Assembly: GCA_003427395.1 (NCBI GenBank)
Contig: BFEA01000862.1
Location: 1 to 38,143 of the forward strand
Direction: 5' to 3'
From: Chara braunii
Taxonomy: Eukaryota > Streptophyta > Charophyceae > Charales > Characeae
DNA: 38,143 nt
In this document: positions 8,900-18,800 of the stretch, piece after piece
Position numbering within the stretch: the stretch's first letter is position 1
How the letters are laid out: every line of letters starts with the position of its first letter
Position numbers and translations under genes: made by a program
The notes under the pieces: model-generated
Told to the model about the DNA's origin: nothing
The model's input: the letters and a program-made list of their open reading frames with translations, nothing else
Database searches by the model: none

Positions 8900-11860
8900 T
8901 CACAAAACCAAATCCCAATTTGTCAACACCGGAATCCACTTTTTCCATATCCCGGCGAACTTCCTAGAAAAAATTATCAATGCTTCATCAAAAAAATCAT
9001 CCGGATAGCCCCTGTGCCACAACTATATTTTAAGAGAAACCAGAAAGGGAACAACCAAACCTTTAACCGAGGAAAAAACCTTCCCCCTATGCAGGAACGA
9101 CGATATCACCGCCTTCTTCTGTTGTTCACTCGAAAAAGAGACAAAATCCTGAATACATTGAAATCTCGGTTTATCATTGACATTCTCTTTCTGATTCTTG
9201 GTCATTGGGAAGCATAGTACCCCGGTGACGTCGTTGAACACCTTGAGAACACAACCCAGATATTCCCAGCTATTACCAAAGCTTGTTCGTTCCAGCATCA
9301 AATTGGAATCGTAGCAGTCGCCAAACAATTCGATCAGATCAATCCCTTTCTCCAGTGAACACCTGTCATCATTTTTACATACCACAAAAACCGAAACGTC
9401 GTCGAGTAACCTGCAGCCTCGAAATAATTTTCGGTCATTTCCCAAACCCGAAAGAAACTTGTACTCATTGAATGCGCATAAGAGACATGCTAGCGCCGGA
9501 CTAGTCGACTTCCCCATTGGTATGCCCAAATTTTGCTTCAACATTTGTCCTGCCGCCCAAACATACGTATTATTTAATTCAAAAAGAACAAATGAAATAA
9601 TCAACTCGAATGCAACATACTTCCAACCCAACTCACATTTCCCAAATAGCACTTTCGCTCCTTTACCTTGTTGTTTAACTCCAACTCCCCTGGCTCCTTT
9701 ACCAATCTAAAACTCAACCGACCATTGCACCGCATCCAAAATTGAGTGATGGGGTAGGTTAGAAAACATGTCTTTGATGTCAAATGAAGCCCCGAGAAGA
9801 AAAGTTGACTCAGTTAATCCATCATTGACTTCCCTCAATTTGTTGAGCAGTAGATCAGCACTTCGCAGATTAAGGTTACTGCGAGACGACAAACTCCATA
9901 GGATAGCATTAATAGCCTTTGCGACTACTCGTCCTCCTCTAACAACACATTCCGAATGTGACGGACAAATTGATCTCCACCTCGTAACGTCCTTGTGCTT
10001 TGGGATACCATATGCGAACCCAAATTCCCCATCTTTGTTCCATCGTCCTACCGAGGTCAACTCCCGAGCACGATAATCCTCAGTCATTCTCTCAACAACC
10101 TCCTCCTTTTTTACCGAACAAATGTCAAACGCTGGATTTGCTAAAAACAACTTCACCATCCCACCCTTGTAAACCTGTGGACAACAAATGAATGTATCAC
10201 CTAAGTTATGGTCAATCAGACAACAGACCAAATCAGACAACAGCTGATGGAACAGATGAACATCGTTTTCGCTAACACCAGTCTGAGTACCCTGATTACT
10301 GCCAATAAAACCTTTAACATCGTTAACAGAAAGTAACGTATTGGTCAAAGGAGGAACGGACGGGTGGTCAGAAAAGGCGCTTCGAATCTGCGAACGTAAA
10401 CACTCTGTTTGTCATACTTTCCTTGGTCGGACCACATTACGAGAATTCATCATCCAATCAGGAAAAATTCCTCTCAACTCACCAATACGACAACAAACAT
10501 ACCCTCCTGCTCTCGGCAAACCTGGGTAACTATTCTTCATGCATGAGCATTGCGGGTCCTCCTCCCGAGCAAACTTCCTAAAATTATGTATGATATCACC
10601 AATACTCCTATTTTTGCACCACACAACCCGCATTCGCCGAACCAACATATCCTTCCAACTAATTGGCAAATCCAACCGACCAAGCATCCATGCACCCAGT
10701 TGTCTAATTCTCGCCTTGCTGACGGTATCATCATAACGCACCCGAATAACCAATCTCTTTCGTACGTGAATACCAAACCGGAATAAGACATGATATGATA
10801 ATATAGATCGTAACTGAAACCTCGTTCTCTTTTCACTGAATGTACATACTGTTGTGTACGCTATAATCAAGCGGTCAAACTACCGCTGCTACAACCTTTT
10901 TCTCGAACCGGGATTCGCCAACAATTCTGCCAAAGGTACTTTCAACAACAATGACCTACTCAAAAACTGCCTAATTGTGACGAAAGTCAACGTTACCCCT
11001 CCCCTCAACCATTCCCTGGCATAGCGAAGTTCTTTACATCCGAATGCACACCTCACAAGACTCCCACCAAAAGTCCGTTTCAAGATCTTCCACTTGTCAA
11101 CAAGCAATTGTCCTCCAGTGCATCGAACAGAAATCGAACCTACATGGTTATCAACACACTTCCTTAATATCGTAAGTAAACTAACGGAAGGCGTAGAATC
11201 CTCCGAACAAAAAGAACAAACCAAACCACCACCAAACCTCAAACACTGACCATCGTGAATCCGTCTGTCAACTCCCTACTGTATTTTCCTTTTCCTACGT
11301 AGTCTTTCCCTTAACCCAGGTCTGTTCCTACGTGCTCGACGTGGTTTATCTTGAGTATTTAGCGACGGACACAAATGACCTATAAAGAATTTTTCTGTGA
11401 TCGCCAATTCACTAGCATCACATTTGCACAACGGTATAATGACATAATTCGAAATACCACAACGCCTTAACCATTGGTATAATCTCTCATTCCGTTTCCC
11501 CTTCTCAATTGCCTGTTTATTACTGCTTCTATACACATGCTCCCTCCAACGGCTATGCAAATCCATGCTCGTACTGCCAACATACACGTGTTTGTACCAA
11601 GGCGACACAAGTGCATAAACCACCGGCCCATCCCACGCATCAATCCTACATTGTCGAGACGTCGACCATACATCCGCAATAGAACTAAACAACTTGCCTC
11701 CCCATGGAATCAGCCCAAGAAAAATCAAACAGCACACCAAAAAACTCATCAAATAATTGACCGCCTTGCATCTCAACCACGAGCTATTCTTCAAACGTAA
11801 TCGTTGACAAGAAACGACCAGTTTCCAAAGCCAAGCCGCGTCGGGGAGAGATCCTATGAT
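8900..11860 (-). pseudogene. ORF2 of the Penelope-like element: GIY-YIG endonuclease, CxC linker, reverse transcriptase
   Basis: One frame runs from 11860 to the TGA at 8900-8902, broken by TAG at 11276, 10889, 10880, 9707 and 9023 and TGA at 10412, with no frameshift. In order: GIY-YIG nuclease (VVYALVS 11623-11603, YVGSTS 11584-11567, Arg 11551-11549, His 11539-11537, catalytic Glu 11395-11393, Asn 11359-11357); basic tail; CxC motif CSC (10549-10541); fingers; RT motif A FDIKDMFSNLPH (Asp 9781-9779); motif B NLGIPMGKSTSP; motif C RLLDDV (Asp-Asp 9403-9398); thumb-like segment continuing past TAG 9023 to about 8903. The nuclease nicks the target and the RT copies the RNA; Penelope RTs are relatives of telomerase. 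The frame overlaps the end of ORF1 by 7 nt in the -1 frame, and its first ATG is at 11749. All catalytic residues remain, so decay is by nonsense mutation. Confidence 0.82.
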
Positions 11861-13305
11861 TCAGCAGAATCACACGCCCCATCCTTACTGAGTTTTTCCT
11901 CCCCATCGGTAACCTCCACAACCGTGTCCGGCTTACCTAAATCTCGACTTGATTCTTCCTCAGCTACGGCCTTATCTGCTCGAGCCTGCGCCAACGCTTC
12001 CTTTGAAGCATCCAAAATAGTATACGGAACTCCCTCGTCTTCACAAAGGCCGACAACAGCATCCTTCTTCAAGTTGCGGAGCTCGCGCCTAGCTGCTTTG
12101 AGTGCAGCTTCTCTTTGGCTGACCAGAATAACGGGCGACGCCGCTGCCACTTTGGTTTTAGAACCAGAAGCTCCTGCCACGGCATCCATTTTCTTTCGCA
12201 AGTTCGTTCCTCGTTTCTGACCTGTTCGAAGACGTGCCATTTCTTCCTTAAGTCGCTCTACTTCTTTCTCAGATTCTTTTCTTGCATTCACTTCCTTCAG
12301 TCTCATCTCTCTCAACAGCTCCACCTCTTGCTTATTGCGATCGACAACTTCCTTAAGTTGCTGATTCACTCTCCCGGCAGGACATGGTGTTTGCAAGGGA
12401 GTTGTTCGCGGGCGAACTCGAGCTTCAGACGCAGGGGTCGACCCGACAACCACCGCCCCTCGCTTGTTGCCTGGTCGCAACGCTTCACACCTCCACACTT
12501 CAGCGTTGGCTTCAGCCACCTCACACTGTTTCTGAAGAGCCACAATTACCTCTTTCATTGCGGCCAAACGCTTCTCCATAGTAGTCTTCGCCATTTCTTG
12601 TTCACATCTCAGTCGAACAATCTCCTCCGAATCCTTCGCAAGTTGATTAACGGTAGTTGAGGTACTGGACCCATTACGACCCTTCTGAATCTCGTCCATC
12701 CGCTGTTTCATTCGCCACAACTCGTCTGCATCCTCTTTTTTCTTCTTCTCCACTACTGGTTCCTTCTGTTTACACAACTTTTCGATCTGATTCCTCAATT
12801 TGGCCATCTCTTCCGATTCAGCTGATTTCTTGCCGTCAACTGCCTCCCGTACAACATCCAACTTCGTAATTAACTCCTGCCGCATAGCCTGCTGGAACTC
12901 CTCTCGATTCTTCTTTTCCTGTTCTCTTCTTGCTTCCTCCTCTCTTTCTCGTTTCTTATTTTCTTCTTCCTCGCGTTCCGCCCGTTCTCTTGCTTCATCA
13001 GTTTGCTGCTTGTTGTTGATCCGTGTAACAATCGCCTCCAAAGTGCCAACACGCTTACCCAACCCTACACCACCTCCGTAATATTGATTCGGATAATACG
13101 GGGCAGACGTGCCGACATTAGACGCTGGTGCAGGCGGATACGTGGCAATAGGCTGCGCAGGTACTAACGCATTGCTAAGCCGTTGACCATTGTTAGCACG
13201 TGGATAAGGACAAAAATGCGAAATATGACCTAATTGACCGCAGTTGTAACACTCACGAACAGGTGGACGCGGACCATTACCATCAGGAATACCATTAGAC
13301 GCCAT
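11854..13305 (-). CDS. ORF1 of the Penelope-like element: CCHC zinc knuckle plus long coiled coil
   Basis: The first ATG is at 13305-13303 and the TAG at 11856-11854, giving 483 residues. A CCHC knuckle CYNCGQLGHISHFC (C-X2-C-X4-H-X4-C) occupies residues 19-32. A Pro/Tyr-rich linker follows. A strongly charged Glu/Lys/Arg coiled coil spans about residues 87-280, with more helical charged sequence to about 385 and an acidic C-terminus. The architecture suggests an oligomerising RNA-binding protein, like LINE or Gag ORF1 proteins, but no catalytic domain is seen. The frame is uninterrupted while ORF2 is broken. It starts just inside the 5' pseudo-LTR boundary and ends overlapping ORF2, which argues that both belong to one element. 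An unrelated host or Gag-like gene captured or lying next to the element cannot be excluded. Confidence 0.7.
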   Translation of the reverse strand: MASNGIPDGNGPRPPVRECYNCGQLGHISHFCPYPRANNGQRLSNALVPAQPIATYPPAPASNVGTSAPYYPNQYYGGGVGLGKRVGTLEAIVTRINNKQQTDEARERAEREEEENKKREREEEARREQEKKNREEFQQAMRQELITKLDVVREAVDGKKSAESEEMAKLRNQIEKLCKQKEPVVEKKKKEDADELWRMKQRMDEIQKGRNGSSTSTTVNQLAKDSEEIVRLRCEQEMAKTTMEKRLAAMKEVIVALQKQCEVAEANAEVWRCEALRPGNKRGAVVVGSTPASEARVRPRTTPLQTPCPAGRVNQQLKEVVDRNKQEVELLREMRLKEVNARKESEKEVERLKEEMARLRTGQKRGTNLRKKMDAVAGASGSKTKVAAASPVILVSQREAALKAARRELRNLKKDAVVGLCEDEGVPYTILDASKEALAQARADKAVAEEESSRDLGKPDTVVEVTDGEEKLSKDGACDSAES

Positions 13306-13369
13306 GACGAATAGAACGAAGTCACTCGACTGTAGTATGACCTCTACGTCGGTTCCTCCGCGTAACAAA

Positions 13370-13511
13370 GTCAATCAAGTGTAGCAAGAACGACAGTTGT
13401 CAAGAAGACAAAACACTCATAACATGCTGAGACGACAGAACGACAGGACAGACGACAAAACAACAAGACCAAACACTCATAACATGATGAGACGACAGAA
13501 CAACAGGACAG
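13370..13511 (-). repeat. Pseudo-LTR, 5' copy with 60-bp partial tandem repeat
   Basis: 13370-13476 matches 8268-8374. Within it a unit starting AAACACTCATAACATG at 13411 restarts at 13471 (60-bp period) and runs on to about 13511, where similarity stops. Partial tandem copies like this are known at the upstream end of Penelope-like elements, which often insert as tandem arrays. The repeat contains recurring GACGACAGAAC / GACAGGACA blocks. Confidence 0.75.
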
Positions 13512-13677
13512 CATAGCAAATCAGGGCCTGATACTCATGCCTCGACTTTTCAGACAAATGTATCTGTCAGCTACTTGCAGCGAGTTGTACTGCTGGTCAC
13601 CGGCCAACTCGGTTAGGGAAGAGGTCAATCTTCCCTTATTTTGGGAAGTAATCAATGCCTTAAGCTCCAAAGAGAGA

Positions 13678-13680
<3 letters not shown>

Positions 13681-13732
<52 letters not shown>

Positions 13733-13987
13733 NNNNNNNNNNNNNNNNNNNNNNNNNNNNNNNNNNNNNNNNNNNNNNNNNNNNNNNNNNNNNNNNNNNN
13801 NNNNNNNNNNNNNNNNNNNNNNNNNNNNNNNNNNNNNNNNNNNNNNNNNNNNNNNNNNNNNNNNNNNNNNNNNNNNNNNNNNNNNNNNNNNNNNNNNNNN
13901 NNNNNNNNNNNNNNNNNNNNNNNNNNNNNNNNNNNNNNNNNNNNNNNNNNNNNNNNNNNNNNNNNNNNNNNNNNNNNNNNNNNNNNN
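13681..13987. other. A52 run and 255-base assembly gap
   Basis: A run of 52 A (13681-13732) leads straight into 255 N (13733-13987). The gap was probably caused by the homopolymer. Apparent poly-Lys and poly-Phe reading frames across it are artefacts. Confidence 0.98.
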
Positions 13988-14812
13988 CAGGTGGTGCCTT
14001 GGCAGGGCTGGTGGTTGCTGCTTAGGATAGCCGCGCGGCCCTTGCCATACCTGCAACCATGATGCCGATGTTGCTGTGGGCCTTTTGCAGCTTGACTCTC
14101 CCCATCATGCGGGAGAGGACATAGGTGGTGGGGCTTTGCGACAGAAACCTGCAAAAGACACCCTGGGAAGGCCAGTTCATGTCAGCATTGACATATTTTT
14201 TCAGTTTTTTTTTTCTAAGCCACCAATGCGTTTCCCAACCATTTGTCTCTGACGTGGCCATTAACGCACCGCGACTTCCAGCGACGGCCTACTGGAGCCA
14301 AATGACTGGCCGCGCCTGGCAAAAAAGAAAATGTGCAGCTTCATTTTTTCTTTTGTGCTCAGGGCGTTTCCGGTCCGGCAAGGGAAGGGTCATAGGGTAC
14401 TGGTGGTTTAAAAAATTAAAACTGAGCTATATCCTCCTCTCAAATTGGCAGGAAAAAAAAAAAAAAAAAAAAAAAAAAAGGGGAAACTAGGGCGCAGTCA
14501 TGGTGGTCGGTGTTGGGGTGAGTCGTGTCACCCTGTAACTCAGCAGGGTGGGGATGTGAGACCTGGAAGAGCTCAGCAGTGAGTTGTGTCAGTGTTGGAA
14601 AACTCAGATGGGTTGTTATGGATTCGTAGGTCTCTGAACATTTGTGGACCTCGGTGGTGGCTTCTTCATTTGTAGCAGACTGGTTTCTTGAAGCTTGTCA
14701 AAGTCATTTCTGAGTAGTCTAGAAGCTTTCATAGCTAATAGCCGAGTAATGGCTCCGGCATCTTAACACTTTCATCTACGTCTCACCATTACGACTTCGG
14801 TCATCATCATAA
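13988..14812. other. Region without recognisable gene
   Basis: No family resemblance is seen in the short open frames. GGGTACTGGTGGTTTAA at 14397-14413 resembles the right terminus of the inverted-repeat element at 5953-6582, preceded by a T-rich tract as in that element. Its other end is not found and may lie in the gap. An A27 run is at 14453-14479. Confidence 0.5.
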
Positions 14813-15043
14813 GGGATGCTGAGCCCGGTTCTCAGCAAGCTTGGCTACGTACCTAGGCTAACAGGAGTCTTTTAGGCTCCCTGTCTCATTTTCACAAAAT
14901 TTTTTGATGAGGTTCTGATCGTATTCGTGATGGGGCGCTGGGCCCGGTTCCCAGCTTGTACCGATTTGAGAGGACATGGTTCTATCTATGGGACGCTGGA
15001 CCCGGTTTCCAGCAGGTGTTGCTCCCCACCAATAGATGGAGCT
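14813..15043. repeat. Cluster of three GGGACGCTGG-family termini in the same orientation
   Basis: Three left-type termini occur in a row. Their hairpins are GCTGAGCCCGGTTCTCAGC (14818-14836), GCTGGGCCCGGTTCCCAGC (14938-14956) and GCTGGACCCGGTTTCCAGC (14995-15013). The third continues with the longer conserved block ending near CACCAATAGATGGAGC. No matching right termini are present, so these are fragments or nested insertions. The arms differ between copies but each pairs with itself. Confidence 0.7.
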
Positions 15044-15087
15044 TGTTTTGTAAAAAAAACAAAAAAAAAAGGGCGCAGTCATGGTTT

Positions 15088-15540
15088 CAGGGGCTCGTTC
15101 AACACTCCTCGGGTGCGTAAAGTCCCCGAGGAATTGTTCGTTCCACCTATCCTCGGGGATGCAGTCGGAAAAAAAAAAGTGAAAACACTCCGAAGGAAAT
15201 TCCTTGGGCTCCGAGGATTCCCCAGCCATATCTTCCTTTTGCCTCACGAGGTCCCTTGGGCAAAAAGAATCCGCGTTTCACGGAGAGGAGCGGGCACATG
15301 GGTAGAGAGACGTTACAACCGAGAATCTGGATCCTGGCGGCACCCTATTGGATGAAGGCCTCAAACACATTTGATTGTTTTTTCCTTTTCTTCTTTCTTG
15401 TGTGACATCGTTCGAAGGAAATGTCCTCGGGCGACGTCCCCAAGGACAGGTGGAACGATGGCAGGAATTTCCTTGAAAAACCCCAAGGAAACTTCCTTCA
15501 GCCTCGAGGACGCCCCAAGGAGTGTCGAACGAGGCCCTCA
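15088..15540. mobile_element. Inverted-repeat element with CAGGGGCTCGTTC terminus (about 453 bp)
   Basis: The left terminus CAGGGGCTCGTTCAACACTC and the right terminus, which reads TGAGGGCCTCGTTCGACACT on the other strand, form diverged inverted arms. The wider arms share blocks of CCTCGGGG, GTTCCACCT and AAGGAAATTCCTTG-like sequence. It encodes nothing recognisable. A CAGGG start is typical of hAT transposons, but the flanking bases do not show a convincing 8-bp duplication, so the superfamily is a guess. Confidence 0.55.
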
Positions 15541-15709
15541 GTTTGAAAATGCATTTATTGTCACCATTTAGCCAATGCTGCTCCAAAACGAAGGACCATC
15601 GTGAATGTATCCAACCTCGCTTTAGGGCCGGGTAGGGATGTGTTGTATTCGAAGGATGCCTGGAGTGGACTTAAAACTGAAAATGATCTTGACTGCACCC
15701 AAGTTACCA

Positions 15710-15875
15710 GGGGCCAAGTCCCACTAGCAGGGTTGAGCTACCTCAATGCCTGAATCTGGACGCTTTTGCGGAGATGTGCAGAAATGGTGTTGAGTTTCCT
15801 GAACTGCACGTCTCCACAAACACGTCCAGATTCAGGCATTGAGGTAGCTGAACGCTGCTAGTGGGACTTGGCCCC
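15710..15875. mobile_element. 166-bp near-perfect palindrome (foldback element)
   Basis: GGGGCCAAGTCCCACTAGCA from 15710 is mirrored by TGCTAGTGGGACTTGGCCCC ending at 15875. The arms are nearly identical over about 53 bp and continue with scattered mismatches to about 77 bp, leaving a short loop. It can fold into a single long hairpin. No open frame is present. A foldback MITE is most likely; a small-RNA precursor is an alternative. Confidence 0.75.
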
Positions 15876-18800
15876 AGATCACATAGTGCCAGAATGGTAT
15901 TACAAAATACAGTAATACTAAAATTTTAATGAGAAATAAAACAGAATGAACTGGGTTTCTAGCAGGTATAACCATAAGTTAAACGCCAGAAACTAATGCG
16001 ATGGCCCTTAAAAATAGTCGAAAAACGAAAAAAAAGTCGTTGTAGGAAAATTATTCCAAAACTCTACTGCTCATTCTTTCCACTGGTTGGCATTTTGCTC
16101 CACCTGCCCCTCCTTTGAACCACCAGCACCCCAACCATATATAGCCCATTGGAAAAAAATAAAAATTTAAAGCAGAGTCGTTTCCACTTGAATGAATTTG
16201 GGCGCTCCTATCTATATGGCCGTGACTTTCGGAGATACTGGGGGTTTAATTAATTGCCTCCTTTCCAGTTCTCATGGGGTACATGTGACGCGCGACCTCA
16301 CGCCCTGCGCTGTCTTCCGTTCGGAGTGTTTTAAATTGCGGAAGGGGGCCCCAGAAGGACAGCGAGATGGGGTGTGCCAAGGATTTTTGGAAAATTGAGT
16401 GTGGGGACACGAACAAAATTGAAATCCGCGGTGCCGGCCCGACTTAGTAAGAAGGGAGGGTCCGTCACTGTGCGGGTGTCAAGGGAGAAAAAGGCGCGCG
16501 CGGGATGCTCAGCGCAGGGAAGTTCAATCCAAAAAGTATCGTTGAACTTCCCATCGGGCCGTTTCTCTCCGATTCGCGTGAAAGGGAGCGGGGACGCACT
16601 TGGTGTCTCGCTTTCGGATCAAGTCCCGACGCAGCTCATTGCATAACTCAGAATCTGACGTGGAGGGTCTCAGCCACGTAGCTCGTTCCTTATGTTCGTC
16701 CTCACTCCGTACTCGGTAGTGGAAGCCTTTTGATTGGTAACGCTCGAAGCGGCAACAATCGCTGCACGGAGTGTTAGGCCAATGGGGTGCCACTGCCGTC
16801 CACAGAATGACGATCAACTCATTAAACGGCTATAGCAGTGAATAAGGCGGAAAATGTGTATCAACAATGACAAAGTCAGCACCAACAAACCCTGAGCACC
16901 GAGTTTCAGGAGGAAAATAGTATCTGTCGTCGATCTTGGCGACGGCTTCTCGTACGTCCCACTAGCATACACGTGTCCTTTTCTCATTGTACGGGAAGGG
17001 GCGTGGCGGGGATACGAGAGGCCGACGCCCAGTCGGGTTGAGGCCGTCAATCCACATGGCAATTCACTCAATCGCAAGGGTCGGTCTCAATCATTCATCG
17101 TTAATCCGACAATCGCGATGATCGAAAATACACAACCTATCGTTCAGTTTTTTTCGGTCGTCGCCTTTATTCACTTTAGACAGACGAAGCAAAGTGAGAA
17201 CACTCCTTTATCTCCCCAAGGGTAGTTCAGAGAGAGAGAGAGAGAGCATTCGTAAAGATCTAATGGTTTTGCCAAGGAGTTTTCATACGGAAACCGTGGG
17301 GACAGTACTCACATCAAGTGATCCATGCATGCAGGCCGCACGCGGCACCCTTTTTCCTTCTGAGAGGATAGATCGCCTTTCGGGCAAGGGCAAGCTGCAA
17401 ACGGCATGCACAGTGTATTTTGGATTGAAGATCCCGGGGTATTCTCCCGCAATCACATCATTAACAGATCTAAACACTCTTGCATTCTCGAACAAAATCC
17501 CAACATCATTGCCCTTGCCAATAACTCGACCATTCTTATGCATTCCATTCGCAACAACTCTTCGGCCTAATCAAGACCAGTCCATCAGCGACAGTCTCCT
17601 CATCCGAGTGTTTCTACCTTCATTTGTGGTTACTCATCGCGGAAGGCGTGAAAATGGCAGCCATGCATCATTCAGTTCTCCGTGTGCTCTGCACCCCTGC
17701 CCCGTTATCCCATGGCTAATCAAAATGTCGGCCCATCAGACAATCACTACATGACAAGCATACATGGCCATTCATATCCTAAGGTAGGTGGGGGGGAGGG
17801 GGGAAGAAGTGCAAAACGGATGGAAAAAAAAATGGATGAACATCATACAGAAATTCGAAGATGAAAAAGAATTTCCGGCTTAACTACCGTGGAGTTGTAC
17901 CCACACCAAAGAATAGATTTAAGACAAGGAGGCGCATCCGCCGTAAAGTTTCATCGTGGCCCCGGGTCATTCATCCATCCAACTCTGATCACTAACCTCA
18001 GACATGCACGGACGATCCCGACCGTCACGTGCCACCTTCCACCATTGCGATTGTCACCCCGCCGACTTAGTTTCTGCGCGGGCTTGCCCCGATCCCACAG
18101 TCCATCGTGGCGATCAGGCGCACAGCCAGCCAGTCTATAGTCAGCCCGTCGAGACTTTTCGATTCGCACTGCACACCATCTAGCCACTGCTTCTCGGAAG
18201 CTAGCTGACGAGTTGAGAAAGAGTTTTGCGGACGCGCTTGCTGAATTTATAGTTGCGAGAAGGGAGATAGGTGAAGGGAAAAATGAAGAATGGGGCAGAA
18301 GAGGGCGAGGGAGGGCTTGAGGGTAATCGCTTGTCGGAAGCCATGTTAATCTCTCAAAGTCCGATCTCAACCAATCAGCATTGTCGCGTAGTAGGGATCT
18401 CCTCTTACCCGACGCTTCTCCTTGGCTAGATGGGGAAAAGAGAGGATCGACCGGGTTTTCGAGCACAGGTTTTTTAGCGGGAAGAAGAAGGGTGCGAAGG
18501 ATAGCTCGAAACGGATCCAAGATTTAAATAATCAGGAAAGAGAAAAAGGACGCGCGCGGGGAAGGAGAGAAAAAAAACAGTTACAGGGGGAGGGAGCGAG
18601 AAAGCATGTGCGCGTGAGGGAGGGCGTTGAGAGGAGCGCGAGAAGGAAGGAGGAGGGAGCTCGTATGCATGGCGCCAACACAACGAAAGAAAATGGGCAC
18701 CGAAATAGTTGCAGTTTTTCCAAGCCCTATGCTAATTAAAAAATTGAAATCACTATATCCGCGCGCAAAGTAGGCGCGGGAAAAGAAAGAAAGTCCTACG

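Larger units (their letters stand above)
8268..13511 (-). mobile_element. Penelope-like retroelement with N-terminal GIY-YIG endonuclease (Chlamys-like)
   Basis: The element is read right to left. It consists of a direct repeat with a partial tandem copy (13511-13370), ORF1 (13305-11854), ORF2 with endonuclease first and reverse transcriptase second (11860 to about 8900), a 3' UTR, and a second copy of the direct repeat (8374-8268). The two 107-bp repeats differ at about five positions. Canonical Penelope elements place GIY-YIG after the RT. The permuted order, a CxC motif between the domains and flanking pseudo-LTRs are published features of the Naiad/Chlamys clade. The GIY-to-YIG spacing is short, without room for the CCHH motif of other Penelope nucleases, as reported for Chlamys. 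ORF2 carries several stops, so this copy is inactive. ORF1 is open. Confidence 0.82.

Noticed and set aside
9023-11278. Reassignment of UAG to a sense codon
   Set aside because: The better preserved LINE A ORF2 ends at TAG 28123-28125 and ORF1 of the Penelope-like element also ends in TAG, so UAG appears to be an ordinary stop.
8268-13511. Hammerhead ribozyme in the pseudo-LTRs
   Set aside because: ATGATGAG and GCTGAGACG occur, but the CTGATGAG core and the following GAAA with pairing arms are not found; the permuted Penelope clade is also reported to lack canonical hammerheads.
13411-13511. CRISPR-like array
   Set aside because: The 60-bp period is contiguous tandem repetition without unique spacers, in a eukaryotic retroelement.
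13537-14154. Long frames across the gap
   Set aside because: They consist of poly-Lys or poly-Phe from the A52 run plus unknown residues from N.
17951-18520. 189-residue minus-strand open frame
   Set aside because: No family resemblance and no supporting context; probably a chance opening in GC-rich sequence.
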